Assembly (NCBI GenBank): GCA_021769525.1
Contig: JAETSQ010000025.1
Span: 1 to 42,001, forward strand
Origin: Oscillospiraceae bacterium
Lineage (GTDB): Bacteria; Bacillota; Clostridia; Oscillospirales; Ruminococcaceae
Direction: 5' to 3'
DNA length: 42,001 nt
In this document: positions 7,744 through 14,946 of the stretch, piece by piece
How positions within the stretch are numbered: the first letter of the stretch is position 1
Layout of the letters: every line of letters starts with the position of its first letter
The notes under the pieces: generated by a model
What the model was told of the DNA's origin: nothing
Seen by the model: the letters and a program-made list of their open reading frames with translations, nothing else
Databases searched by the model: none
Position numbers and translations under genes: made by a program

Positions 7744-8415
7744 TCATTCCTGGCGGGGATGGCCCTGGGCATCGTAGTCGGTGGTGTCCCAGTGCTTTTG
7801 CAGGGGGATGAAGTACAGGGAGATGAAGCCGGTGAGGAGAAAGTATCCGGCAAAGAGCAGGAGAAGCAGCAGCATGGACCGGATGCGGCGGGCCGCCATG
7901 AAAATCCCCAGGAAGAACACACCCATCCGCCCGAAGTCAAACCAGGAGGGGTTGGAGAGGGGCGTCTTGCACAAGGGACAGCGGGGCTTAGAGCGGGAGG
8001 TGAGCCACATCTTGGACGAGGGGCTCATCACCGGGTCCAGACCACAGCCGGGGCAGGTGAGCTGCTTTTTTAGGCGGCGCTTCTGCCCGCCCTCCCCCGC
8101 GCCGCCGGAACTGTCTTTTTCCGGCAGGGCGGAGACCAGGGGCACCCAGAGGGAGACGATCCCCGTCAAAAGGAAGACCGCCAGCAGGGCGGGCAGGGCA
8201 AAGAACCTGTTCTTTGTGAGGAAGAAGGCGGAGAGCATGGCGATCCCCGTCAGCCACATGGTTAAATCGTCGAACCAGGAGGGATTCTCCAAAGGTGTCC
8301 CGCAGCCGGAGCAGAGAGCCTCCCCCCGGAGAAGGTGCAGAAAGGCCCGCCTGTAGGGCGGGATCGCCGGGGTATGGCCGCACTTGGGGCAGGCCAGCCG
8401 CGGTCTCAGGTCCAT
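7744..8415 (-). CDS. duplicated zinc-ribbon membrane protein, function unknown
   Basis: A 223-residue protein made of two similar halves. Each half has a zinc ribbon (CPKCG...CSGCG at residues 9-38; CPGCG...CPLCK at about 120-150), the signature NPSWFD, and then a pair of hydrophobic helices (about 57-93 and 165-205). The ribbons would lie in the cytoplasm with four membrane passes. ATG 8415 is preceded by GGGAGGGAGA. I know no named family. The duplication and the repeated NPSWFD point to a pseudo-dimer. It is followed on this strand by the terminator at 7671 and preceded by the Nudix gene, 34 nt away. Confidence 0.75.
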   Translation of the reverse strand: MDLRPRLACPKCGHTPAIPPYRRAFLHLLRGEALCSGCGTPLENPSWFDDLTMWLTGIAMLSAFFLTKNRFFALPALLAVFLLTGIVSLWVPLVSALPEKDSSGGAGEGGQKRRLKKQLTCPGCGLDPVMSPSSKMWLTSRSKPRCPLCKTPLSNPSWFDFGRMGVFFLGIFMAARRIRSMLLLLLLFAGYFLLTGFISLYFIPLQKHWDTTDYDAQGHPRQE

Positions 8416-8449
8416 AAATCTCCCTCCCGTCTAAGGGCCTATTTAGGCT

Positions 8450-9070
8450 CTAATCAAACCGTGTCTCCCACTGCCGGGCGCTATGGGCCTCAAAGCACAT
8501 GGCGATCTGCTCCCGGTCGTTCTTTTCCTCCGCCAGGGGCGGCAGCTCCTCCAGGGAGAAGTAGCCGCTTTCGGTGGTCTCGCTGTTTTCGGCAAAGGCC
8601 CCGCCCAGGGCGGTGCAGAGGACAAAGATTTTGCAGATCTTCCAGGCGTAGACCGGCTCGTTGTGCTTCTCCCGGTCCTGCACCGCGATGATCCGCTCCG
8701 CGCGGGCGGTGAGCCCCGCTTCCTCCAGCACCTCCTTGACGGCGCTTTCCGCCACCGAGAGGCCGGCGTCCACCCACCCGCCGGGGAGGGCCCAGCGGCC
8801 GTCCAGTTCCCGCACCAGCAGGATCTTTTCCCCTTGGAAGATGGCCGCCCTGGTGTCCAGCTTGGGGGTCTGGTAGCCGCTTTCGCAGCAGAAGAGATCC
8901 CGGACCTTTTCCGGGGAAATGCCGGTCTTTTCCGCCATCATCTCCGCCGCGATGTCCCGAACCCGCCGGTACCGCTCCAGGTCGAACCGGTCCCGCCCGT
9001 AGTGCAGCCCCGCCTGGGCGATGGCCTGGAGCTCCACCGCCCAGTCCAGCCATTTTTCACTCTGTCCCAT
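8450..9070 (-). CDS. Nudix hydrolase with N-terminal extension
   Basis: A 206-residue Nudix protein. Residues 1-60 form an alpha-helical N-terminal domain (WLDWAVELQAIAQAGLHYGR) typical of the ADP-ribose pyrophosphatase-like subgroup. The Nudix box follows LPGGWVDAGLSVAESAVKEV and ends LEEAGL; the first Glu of the textbook box is Leu here and Arg is Lys, a pattern seen in this subgroup, while the metal-binding EVLEE is intact. It probably cleaves a nucleoside diphosphate linked to another group, substrate unknown. It lies 12 nt downstream of the unknown gene at 9083-9634 and is likely co-transcribed with it. Confidence 0.88.
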   Translation of the reverse strand: MGQSEKWLDWAVELQAIAQAGLHYGRDRFDLERYRRVRDIAAEMMAEKTGISPEKVRDLFCCESGYQTPKLDTRAAIFQGEKILLVRELDGRWALPGGWVDAGLSVAESAVKEVLEEAGLTARAERIIAVQDREKHNEPVYAWKICKIFVLCTALGGAFAENSETTESGYFSLEELPPLAEEKNDREQIAMCFEAHSARQWETRFD

Positions 9071-9082
9071 CCGCTGCGCCTC

Positions 9083-9634
9083 CTACCTCTCCCCGGTATA
9101 CTTCCGGTACACCCGCAGGTAGTTCCCCCCAAAGGACACGGTGCAGAGGTCCTCGTAGGGGATCACCGCCGCCTCGCTGTTCCAGCGGCCGTCCGCCCCC
9201 ACCGGGCGCAGGGTCAGGTGGTTCTGCTCCAGGGTGAGGACCTTCCCCACGTAGAAGCACAGCTCCCCCTCCTCGTCGGCACATTCGGCGATGCACCAGC
9301 CGCCGTAGTTCTTCCGGATGCCCTCCAGCAGCTCCTTCCAGTCCCGGCAGGAGGGGATACCGGCGGGGGGCTTTGCCCCCTGGTAGATGCCCTCCCCCTT
9401 CATCACCCGGCGGATGAAGTCGTTGTCGTCGTACTGCTCCACCCCGCTGATCTCCCCCGCCCCGATGGCCAGGTACCCGTCCAGGGTAAAATCCTGCTGG
9501 CGGGCCAGCACCGCCATGCCGGGCCCGGTGAGCACCGGGATGCCGCTCCAGCTGTCCCCTGTCTCGTCCCGGTAGACGGCCATCACCTGGCCCTTTTGGG
9601 CAGCGGCCTCCAGGGCCTTCATCATCTCGTTCAT
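9083..9634 (-). CDS. hypothetical protein
   Basis: A 183-residue soluble protein with no signal peptide or membrane segment and no motif I recognise. It is acidic, with a WNSEAAVIPYEDLCTVSFGG segment near the C-terminus that could be a small beta-barrel (SH3- or Sm-like) edge, and a central IRKNYGGWCIAECADEEGEL. I chose the ATG at 9634 because AAGGAGG lies nine nt upstream; the in-frame ATG at 9652 precedes that site. It is first in a probable operon with the Nudix gene. A palindromic repeat (9684-9722) lies just upstream. Confidence 0.75.
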   Translation of the reverse strand: MNEMMKALEAAAQKGQVMAVYRDETGDSWSGIPVLTGPGMAVLARQQDFTLDGYLAIGAGEISGVEQYDDNDFIRRVMKGEGIYQGAKPPAGIPSCRDWKELLEGIRKNYGGWCIAECADEEGELCFYVGKVLTLEQNHLTLRPVGADGRWNSEAAVIPYEDLCTVSFGGNYLRVYRKYTGER

Positions 9635-9683
9635 AGGGAAAACCTCCTTCATTTGGGGAGTGGTTTAATCGCACAGTTTTTTG

Positions 9684-9722
9684 TGGTCTCAAAAACACCC
9701 CACCGGGGTGTTTTTGATGGAC
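9684..9722. repeat. ggtct-hairpin repeat (copy 1)
   Basis: Hairpin CAAAAACACCCC..GGGGTGTTTTTG between conserved flanks GGTCT and GATGGAC. A second copy at 22604-22642 has the same flanks but ATATCCC/GGGATGT in the stem, so the paired bases changed together. Each copy lies just upstream of a minus-strand gene. Confidence 0.75.
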
Positions 9723-9749
9723 GGTCCGGGCGTTGCCCCGGCACCGGTC

Positions 9750-10000
9750 CGGCGGACTTTTCTGTTCCAAACGGCTTTCGCCGTTTGTCACCAAAAGCTC
9801 CGCCGTTCCTTTGTCCGGAGCCCCGCCCTCGGTGCAGGGCGCGAGGTTTCCACCTTTCTTTTTTTCTTGCAAAAAGAAAGGTGGAGCCAAAGTAAAATGC
9901 GCCCTCCGGAAAGGTGTTCCGCCCGTTGCGACGGGCGGCCGGGGGGCTCTGCCCCCTCGGCTCCCCCGCCACCCTTTGGAAAGGGTGGACGGAAACTTTA
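9750..10000. repeat. intergenic array of short hairpins
   Basis: Part of a 570-bp gene-free interval (9635-10204). Perfect inverted repeats follow each other: AAACGGC-tttc-GCCGTTT (about 9768-9785), a 14-bp arm CCACCTTTCTTTTT / AAAAAGAAAGGTGG (9850-9884), CCGCCCGT-tgcg-ACGGGCGG (9919-9938) and CCACCCTTT-gg-AAAGGGTGG (9969-9988). I see no coding potential: the open frames here are short and have no ribosome-binding sites. It reads as a mosaic of REP-like units. Confidence 0.65.
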
Positions 10001-10066
10001 GCGGCCTTCGGCCATGCTTTGTGAAAGGAGCTGCTGTGTCACAAAATTTGGCCGCTTTTCTTTTTG

Positions 10067-10100
10067 CTTCTTTTTCTTTTCCCGTGAAAAGAAAAAGAAG
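10067..10100. repeat. T-rich/A-rich long-arm hairpin repeat (copy 2)
   Basis: Perfect 15-bp inverted repeat, 10067-10081 with 10086-10100, loop CCGT, preceded by GGCCGCTTTTCTTTTTG and followed by TGGGGGCTCTGC. Opposite in orientation to the copies at 7505 and 35833. It directly abuts the structured element at 10111. Confidence 0.85.
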
Positions 10101-10110
10101 TGGGGGCTCT

Positions 10111-10180
10111 GCGCCCGCAGGCGCGTTTCGAGGCCAACCGCCGCAAAGCGGCGGCTCTTAGGCCGAGATGGGCAACGCCC
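10111..10180. other. structured intergenic element with covarying helices (copy A)
   Basis: Helices in order: GCGCC-cgca-GGCGC (10111-10124); an outer GGCC/GGCC (10132-10135 with 10161-10164) enclosing CCGCCGC-aaa-GCGGCGG (10138-10154); then GGGC-aac-GCCC (10170-10180). Constant single-stranded parts are cgca, gtttcg, aacc, ctctta and gagatg. Copy B at 36045-36116 keeps the constant parts but changes both sides of the helices. It lies in the 3' untranslated region of thiN, which is transcribed from the other strand. Confidence 0.6.
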
Positions 10181-10204
10181 CAGATCGGCAAAAAGGCACG
10201 CTCC

Positions 10205-10837
10205 CTATCCGCACTCCCGGCAGAGCATCACCAGCAGGGTGCCCTGGGCGGTGATGCGGGCGGTGTCCAGGATGTGGTTGCTCACCCCCAGGGGGTAGGC
10301 GCCGGAAAGGGGGTAGCGCTCCAGGGGGTACTCCACCCCCGTCTCGGTGACCCGGCATTCCCCGCCCATGGCGAAGAGGGAGAGGTACGCCCCCTCCCCC
10401 AGGAAGGCCCCCCGGCAAAGCTCCAGGGTCTCGTCCCGGATGACCCGCGCCCAGCAGTCCCGGTCCCGCAGCTCCCCCCTGGCCCCCCGGTCGCAGAGGT
10501 AGCAGAGGGTCTGGAGGTTGGCGACGGTGTGGTCCAGCCGCCCCCCGGTGCCCCCCAGGATGATAAACTCGTTAAATCCCCGTGCCAGCCCCGCGTCCAC
10601 CCCCAGGACGCAGTCGGTCTCGTCCTTGTGGGCGGGGTGGACCTCCAGGTGCTCCTCCGCCTCCGGCATGGGGGCGGAGTCAAAGTCCCCGATGGCAAGG
10701 TCCGGAGAAAACCCCAGCCGCCGGGCGGTGAGGTAGCCCCCGTCCGCCCCGATGACCAGGTCCCCCGGCTGCCGGGCAAGGCCCAGCAGGTCGGCCTCTT
10801 CCACCGGCCTGCCGCAAAAGAGGATGCAGCGCCCCAT
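10205..10837 (-). CDS. thiN: thiamine pyrophosphokinase
   Basis: Transfers pyrophosphate from ATP to thiamine, giving thiamine pyrophosphate. 210 residues, normal length. Motifs: IGADGGYLTARRLGFSPDLA and GDFDS (residues about 30-54) for the ATP/Mg site; ETDCVLGVDAG (about 73-83); GGTGGRLDHTVANLQTL (about 94-110) for the thiamine-binding face. The C-terminal beta-sandwich ends CRECG. ATG 10837 lies 2 nt after the rsgA stop, so translation is probably coupled. In Bacillus the order is rsgA-rpe-thiN; rpe is missing here. The gene is followed by a repeat mosaic rather than a clear terminator. Confidence 0.92.
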   Translation of the reverse strand: MGRCILFCGRPVEEADLLGLARQPGDLVIGADGGYLTARRLGFSPDLAIGDFDSAPMPEAEEHLEVHPAHKDETDCVLGVDAGLARGFNEFIILGGTGGRLDHTVANLQTLCYLCDRGARGELRDRDCWARVIRDETLELCRGAFLGEGAYLSLFAMGGECRVTETGVEYPLERYPLSGAYPLGVSNHILDTARITAQGTLLVMLCRECG

Positions 10838-10839
10838 CT

Positions 10840-11742
10840 TCACTTCAGCTCCCATTCCTTGATCGTCCGCAGCTCCTCGTAAATGGCGCGGTAGCTCTGG
10901 TGGCGGCTCTCCGGGATGATCCCGGCCTCCACCGCCTCCAGGACGGCGCAGCCCTTTTCCACCCGGTGGCTGCATCCGGTAAAGCGGCATTTGCCCAGGA
11001 AGGGACCGAACTCCGGGAAGCACTCCTCCAGCCGGGCCGCCGGCATTTTCTCAAACTGCAAGAACTCCACCGCCGAAAAACCGGGGGTGTCCGCGATATA
11101 TCCCCCCTCCCCGGTGGGGAAGAGCTCCACGTGGCGGGTGGTGTGCCGCCCCCGCCCCAGCTTGCGGCTGATCTCCCCGGTGGCGAGGTCCAGGCCGGGG
11201 AAAAGGGCGTTGAGCAGGGTGGATTTCCCCGCCCCGGAGTTGCCGCAGAAGGCGGCGATCCCCCCCCGGAACAGCTCCCGCACCTGGGGGATGCCCTCCC
11301 CGGTGAGGCTGTTCACCCGGCAGACGGGGTAGCCCGCCCTCCGGTAGATGTCCGCCAGGACGGCGGTGTCCGCCAGGTCCGATTTGGTGAAGACCAGAGC
11401 CGCCGGGATGTCCCGCCGGGCGGCGATGGCGGTGAGCTTATCCACTACCGGCAGGTTGGGGGCCGGGTCGGCGGCGGAGACCACCAGCACCAGCCGGTCC
11501 AGGTTAGCCACCGGAGGCCGGATGAGGAAGTTCTTCCGGGGCCCAAGGCCGGTGATGAACCCCGCCCCCTCCTCGGTGGGCTGGACCTCCACCCGGTCCC
11601 CCACCAGAAGCTGAGTGTCCTCCTTCCGGAAGCGCCCCCGCCCCCGGCAGCGCAGCTCCCCGGCGGCGGTGCGCACCTGGTAGAAGCCCCCCTGGGACCG
11701 CAGGATCAGCCCCTCCAGGGCGTTCGTTCCCTTCTGCTCCAA
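10840..11742 (-). CDS. rsgA: ribosome small-subunit-dependent GTPase A
   Basis: A circularly permuted GTPase that checks late 30S assembly. 300 residues: N-terminal OB fold (about 7-65), then G4 (FTKSDL), G5, G1 GNSGAGKSTLLNALFP, the switch region TTRHVELF, G3 DTPGF, and a C-terminal zinc knuckle CRFTGCSHRVEKGC. I chose TTG 11742: AGGAGG (11751-11756) is eight nt upstream and the protein then has normal length. An in-frame ATG at 11874 would add 44 residues translated from an intergenic palindromic repeat (Phe-rich, then Lys/Glu-rich) and is not credible. Followed at 2 nt by thiN. Confidence 0.92.
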   Translation of the reverse strand: MEQKGTNALEGLILRSQGGFYQVRTAAGELRCRGRGRFRKEDTQLLVGDRVEVQPTEEGAGFITGLGPRKNFLIRPPVANLDRLVLVVSAADPAPNLPVVDKLTAIAARRDIPAALVFTKSDLADTAVLADIYRRAGYPVCRVNSLTGEGIPQVRELFRGGIAAFCGNSGAGKSTLLNALFPGLDLATGEISRKLGRGRHTTRHVELFPTGEGGYIADTPGFSAVEFLQFEKMPAARLEECFPEFGPFLGKCRFTGCSHRVEKGCAVLEAVEAGIIPESRHQSYRAIYEELRTIKEWELK

Positions 11743-11762
11743 AAAGATTTCCTCCTGTTCTT

Positions 11763-11794
11763 CTTCTTTTTTCTCACCGGTGAGAAAAAAGAAG
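11763..11794. repeat. T-rich/A-rich long-arm hairpin repeat (copy 3)
   Basis: 14-bp perfect arms 11763-11776 and 11781-11794 around CCGG, followed by CAAAAAAGAACCACC. It lies immediately upstream of the rsgA ribosome-binding site, so it is in the rsgA leader if the prkC transcript reads through. Confidence 0.8.
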
Positions 11795-11902
11795 CAAAAA
11801 AGAACCACCGGGCCGTGGGCCCGGACCCACTCCCTACCCGCCCCCTTCGGGGGCTTGACCTTACAAAAAAACACAAATGAGTGCCTGGAGTCTTAGCTGG
11901 CA

Positions 11903-12112
11903 GAGCCGCAAAGCTATCCGTCCTGCCAAAGCCTCCCTCGCCGAGGGAGGCCTTTCCCTTGCGGGGGAACCCCTCCGTCACCGCCTACGGCGTTGACACC
12001 TCCCCTTTCAGGGGAGGCCCTGGCGGAGCACAAAGCTATCCGTTCTGCCAAGGGCTCCCCTGAAAGGGGAGCTGGCATTTCCCGGAGGGAAATGCCTGAG
12101 GGGTTTCCCCGC
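11903..12112. repeat. composite palindromic repeat between prkC and rsgA
   Basis: This fills most of the 373-bp gap between the two genes. A direct repeat AAAGCTATCCGT(C/T)CTGCCAA occurs at about 11910 and 12032. Each is followed by hairpins: CCTCCCTCgccGAGGGAGG, CCTCCCCTttcAGGGGAGG, CTCCCCTgaaAGGGGAG and GGCATTTCCCggaGGGAAATGCC. No open frame here has a start signal. These are REP-like units; one may end the prkC transcript. Confidence 0.75.
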
Positions 12113-12115
12113 CCC

Positions 12116-14152
12116 CTAAAACTCCCCGCTGTGGTCCGCCATGATGCTGGAGGTCCCCTCCTCAAAGTTGATCTGAACGCTCTGGTAGAGGTTTCCGCTT
12201 AGGTACACATCCGCCACCGACATCCCTTCTCCGGAAAGGGGAACGGTGACCGCCCGCTGCTCGGCGGGGTCGATGGAGGCGGAGTACACCTCCATGCCGT
12301 CCAGCTGGACCACCACGTTGTAGGTCTTGCCGGAGGTCAGCATCTTGTCGGTAAAGAAGATCCGCATCTTGTAGTCGGCGGTGGGGATCACCTCGTCGCT
12401 GGCTACCGTCAGGTAGACGGTGCTCCCCACGTCCAGGCGGGCGGGGGATTTGGGGTTCTGGTTCAGGATGGTGCCGGGCTCCAGGGTGCTGCTCTCATAG
12501 GAGACGCTGGCCTTCAGCCCCGCTTGGGTGATCATATCCCGGCCGGTGGCCAGGTCGTAGGTCATCACATCCGGGACGATGGCCTTTTCCTTGCCGGTGC
12601 CGGTGCTGACATAGACGGTGATGGTGTCGCCGCTCACCACCGTCTCGTTCATGCCGGGCTCGGTGCGGGTGACGTTCCCCTCCTTGATGGTGGGGCTGGT
12701 CTCCTGGGCGATCTCGTAATTGAGGCCCTTGTTGATGAGGTCGGCGTAGACCAGGGCGGCCTCCCGGTCCTTGTAGTCCGCCAGCTCATGGGACTGGCTG
12801 CCGGTGCTCACCTTCACCCGGATGGTGATGCCCTTCTTCACCTTCTTGCCGGAGCTGGGGCTTTGTTCAAAGATGGTCCCCACGGGGTAGGCATTGTTGA
12901 ACTCCTGGGCCTCCACCTCCAGCTTGAAGTCCCGGTTCAGCTTCCGGGCCGACTCGTAGTCCTGGCCCACCAGGGCGGGGCAGTCGGCGTCCGGCACCTT
13001 TTCAAAGGGCTTGTTGATGTGGAGCATCACCCCCATAAAGATGAGGGTCCCCACCACAAAGGCGCAGGTGATGCCAAACAGCACCGTCAGGTAGGTGATC
13101 TTCCTGCGGCGCTTCTTTTTCTTCCGGGGGGGCGGATCGCTCTCGTCATCCATCTCCGGCTCCTCCTCTCTGCGGGGGTTCTTTTTCCGGCCCCTCCCCT
13201 GGCCGCCGCGGCTGCCGCCGCTCCGGGAGCGGGGCGGGCCGTCGTTCTCGTCCAAAAAGCGCTGGACGTCGCTCCCCCGCTCCATGGCGGTCTCCAGCTC
13301 CGCGTAGCCGAAGAGCACATCCGGGTCCTGCAAAAAGCGCTCCAGGTCCCGGAGCATCTCCCCGGCGGTCTGGTAGCGGCGGTCCGGGTCCTTGCACATG
13401 GCCTTCACCACGATGTCCTCCAGCCCCTCCGGGATGGCGGGGTTCAGCTCCCTGGGGCGCAGGGGCCGGGCCTCGATCTGCTTGATGGCCACGCTGATGG
13501 GGGAATCCGCCTCAAAGGGGAGGCGGCCGGTGAGCATCTCAAAGAGGATCACCCCGGCGGAGTAGAGGTCCGCCCGCTGGTCCACCACCCCGTCCCCTCT
13601 GGCCTGCTCCGGGCTGATGTAGTGGACCGAGCCGATGGCCTTATCGGTGATGGTGCGGGACTGGGACATAGCCACCCTGGCGATGCCGAAGTCCATCACC
13701 TTGATGCTCCCGTCCTTTTTGACCATGATGTTCTGGGGCTTGATGTCCCGGTGGACGATGCCGTTATCGTGGGCGTGGCGCAGGGCCAGCATCAGCTGGA
13801 CGCAGAGGGCGGCGGCCACGTTGGGGCTCACCACCCCCATCCGCTCGATGTATTCCTTGAGGGTCATGCCGGAGACATACTCCATGATGATGACCGGGTT
13901 GCGGCGGTCCAGGAGCACGTCGTAGATCTTGACGATGTTGGGGTGGTCCAGGGAGTAGATGGCCTTGGACTCGTTGCGGAACCGCCGGAGGGAGTCGGTG
14001 TTGCCGACGTATTCGTCCCGGAGCATCTTGATGGCCACCGGGCGGTTCTCCGCGGTGTCAAAGCCGTGGTAGACGTTGGCCATCCCCCCCACGCCGATGA
14101 GGTTTTCGATGAGGTAACGGCCCTCCAGCATTTTGCCCACTACATTATCCAT
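12116..14152 (-). CDS. prkC: PASTA-domain serine/threonine protein kinase
   Basis: A membrane kinase that senses cell-wall fragments and phosphorylates translation, division and wall proteins. 678 residues. Kinase domain 1-270: GVGGMANVYHG (P-loop), VAIKML (Lys), HRDIKPQN (catalytic loop), DFGIA, and SPEQARG in the activation segment. Then a linker rich in Arg, Lys and Glu (about 305-348), one transmembrane helix (about 350-375, YLTVLFGITCAFVVGTLIFM), and an extracellular part with three PASTA-like repeats (about 385-590; e.g. GTIFEQSPSSGKKVKKG) plus a C-terminal beta domain. ATG 14152 overlaps the phosphatase gene by 8 nt with GAGGAG upstream, giving translational coupling. Confidence 0.95.
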   Translation of the reverse strand: MDNVVGKMLEGRYLIENLIGVGGMANVYHGFDTAENRPVAIKMLRDEYVGNTDSLRRFRNESKAIYSLDHPNIVKIYDVLLDRRNPVIIMEYVSGMTLKEYIERMGVVSPNVAAALCVQLMLALRHAHDNGIVHRDIKPQNIMVKKDGSIKVMDFGIARVAMSQSRTITDKAIGSVHYISPEQARGDGVVDQRADLYSAGVILFEMLTGRLPFEADSPISVAIKQIEARPLRPRELNPAIPEGLEDIVVKAMCKDPDRRYQTAGEMLRDLERFLQDPDVLFGYAELETAMERGSDVQRFLDENDGPPRSRSGGSRGGQGRGRKKNPRREEEPEMDDESDPPPRKKKKRRRKITYLTVLFGITCAFVVGTLIFMGVMLHINKPFEKVPDADCPALVGQDYESARKLNRDFKLEVEAQEFNNAYPVGTIFEQSPSSGKKVKKGITIRVKVSTGSQSHELADYKDREAALVYADLINKGLNYEIAQETSPTIKEGNVTRTEPGMNETVVSGDTITVYVSTGTGKEKAIVPDVMTYDLATGRDMITQAGLKASVSYESSTLEPGTILNQNPKSPARLDVGSTVYLTVASDEVIPTADYKMRIFFTDKMLTSGKTYNVVVQLDGMEVYSASIDPAEQRAVTVPLSGEGMSVADVYLSGNLYQSVQINFEEGTSSIMADHSGEF

Positions 14153-14897
14153 TCTCGTTCTCCTCACAGCAAATGATGACAGCGGTGATGTTGTCCTTTC
14201 CGCCCCTGCTGTTGGCGGCATCCATCAGGCACCTGGCGTCGTCCTGGGCGATGGACTGCCGCAGGCACTCCCGCAGGGTCACCGGGTCCAGCATATTGTA
14301 CAGGCCGTCGGAGCAGAGCAGGAGGGCGTCCCCCGGTTCCAGCCGGCAGGAGGCGTAGTCCGCCTCCACAGCCTCCGTCACTCCCACCGCGCGGGTGAGC
14401 TTGTTGCGCTCCGGATGGCGCCGCAGCGCCTCCTGGGTGATCTCCCCCTTCTCGTAGAGGAGCTGGGCCAGGGTGTGGTCGGTGGTGAGCTGCCGGAGCT
14501 CCCCGTCCCGCAGGAGGTATCCGCGGCTGTCCCCCACATTGGCGAGGTACAGCGTCCCGCCGGAAACGACGGCCAGGCAGACGGTGGTGCCCATCCCCCG
14601 CATGGTCTCCGGGTTTTGGAGGGCCTTATCGTAGACGATGGCGTTGGCGGTGGCGACGGCGCTTTCCAGGATCATGTACACCGACCGCTGATCCATCCCC
14701 GGCCGGCAGGAGCTTTCCAGCATCCGCCGGATCTCCTCGCAGGCCAGGGCGCTGGCCACTCCGCCGGCGTTTTCTCCCCCCATCCCATCGCAGACCACGC
14801 CGTAGGCCAGCTCCGGGGAGAACACCTCCCCCGCAAAGCGGTCCTCGTTGACGTACCGTGTCATTCCCTTGTCCGTGGCGCCGATGATCCGCAGCAT
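14145..14897 (-). CDS. prpC: PP2C-family protein phosphatase, partner of PrkC
   Basis: A metal-dependent serine/threonine phosphatase that reverses PrkC signalling (also named Stp). 250 residues. Motifs: GATDKGMTRYVNEDRF, CDGMGGENAGGVASALA (metal-binding Asp-Gly), GTTVCLAVV, ANVGDSRGYLLRDG, DHTLAQLL, LLCSDGLYNML (Asp) and GGKDNITAVII (Asp-Asn). All metal-ligand aspartates I would expect are present. No membrane segment, so it is cytoplasmic. ATG 14897 follows AAGGAGGTGATGGT. The 3' end overlaps prkC by 8 nt. Confidence 0.95.
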   Translation of the reverse strand: MLRIIGATDKGMTRYVNEDRFAGEVFSPELAYGVVCDGMGGENAGGVASALACEEIRRMLESSCRPGMDQRSVYMILESAVATANAIVYDKALQNPETMRGMGTTVCLAVVSGGTLYLANVGDSRGYLLRDGELRQLTTDHTLAQLLYEKGEITQEALRRHPERNKLTRAVGVTEAVEADYASCRLEPGDALLLCSDGLYNMLDPVTLRECLRQSIAQDDARCLMDAANSRGGKDNITAVIICCEENENG

Positions 14898-14946
14898 ACC
14901 ATCACCTCCTTCTGCCTGGGGCGCTGCCCCAAAGCGTATCTATCTG

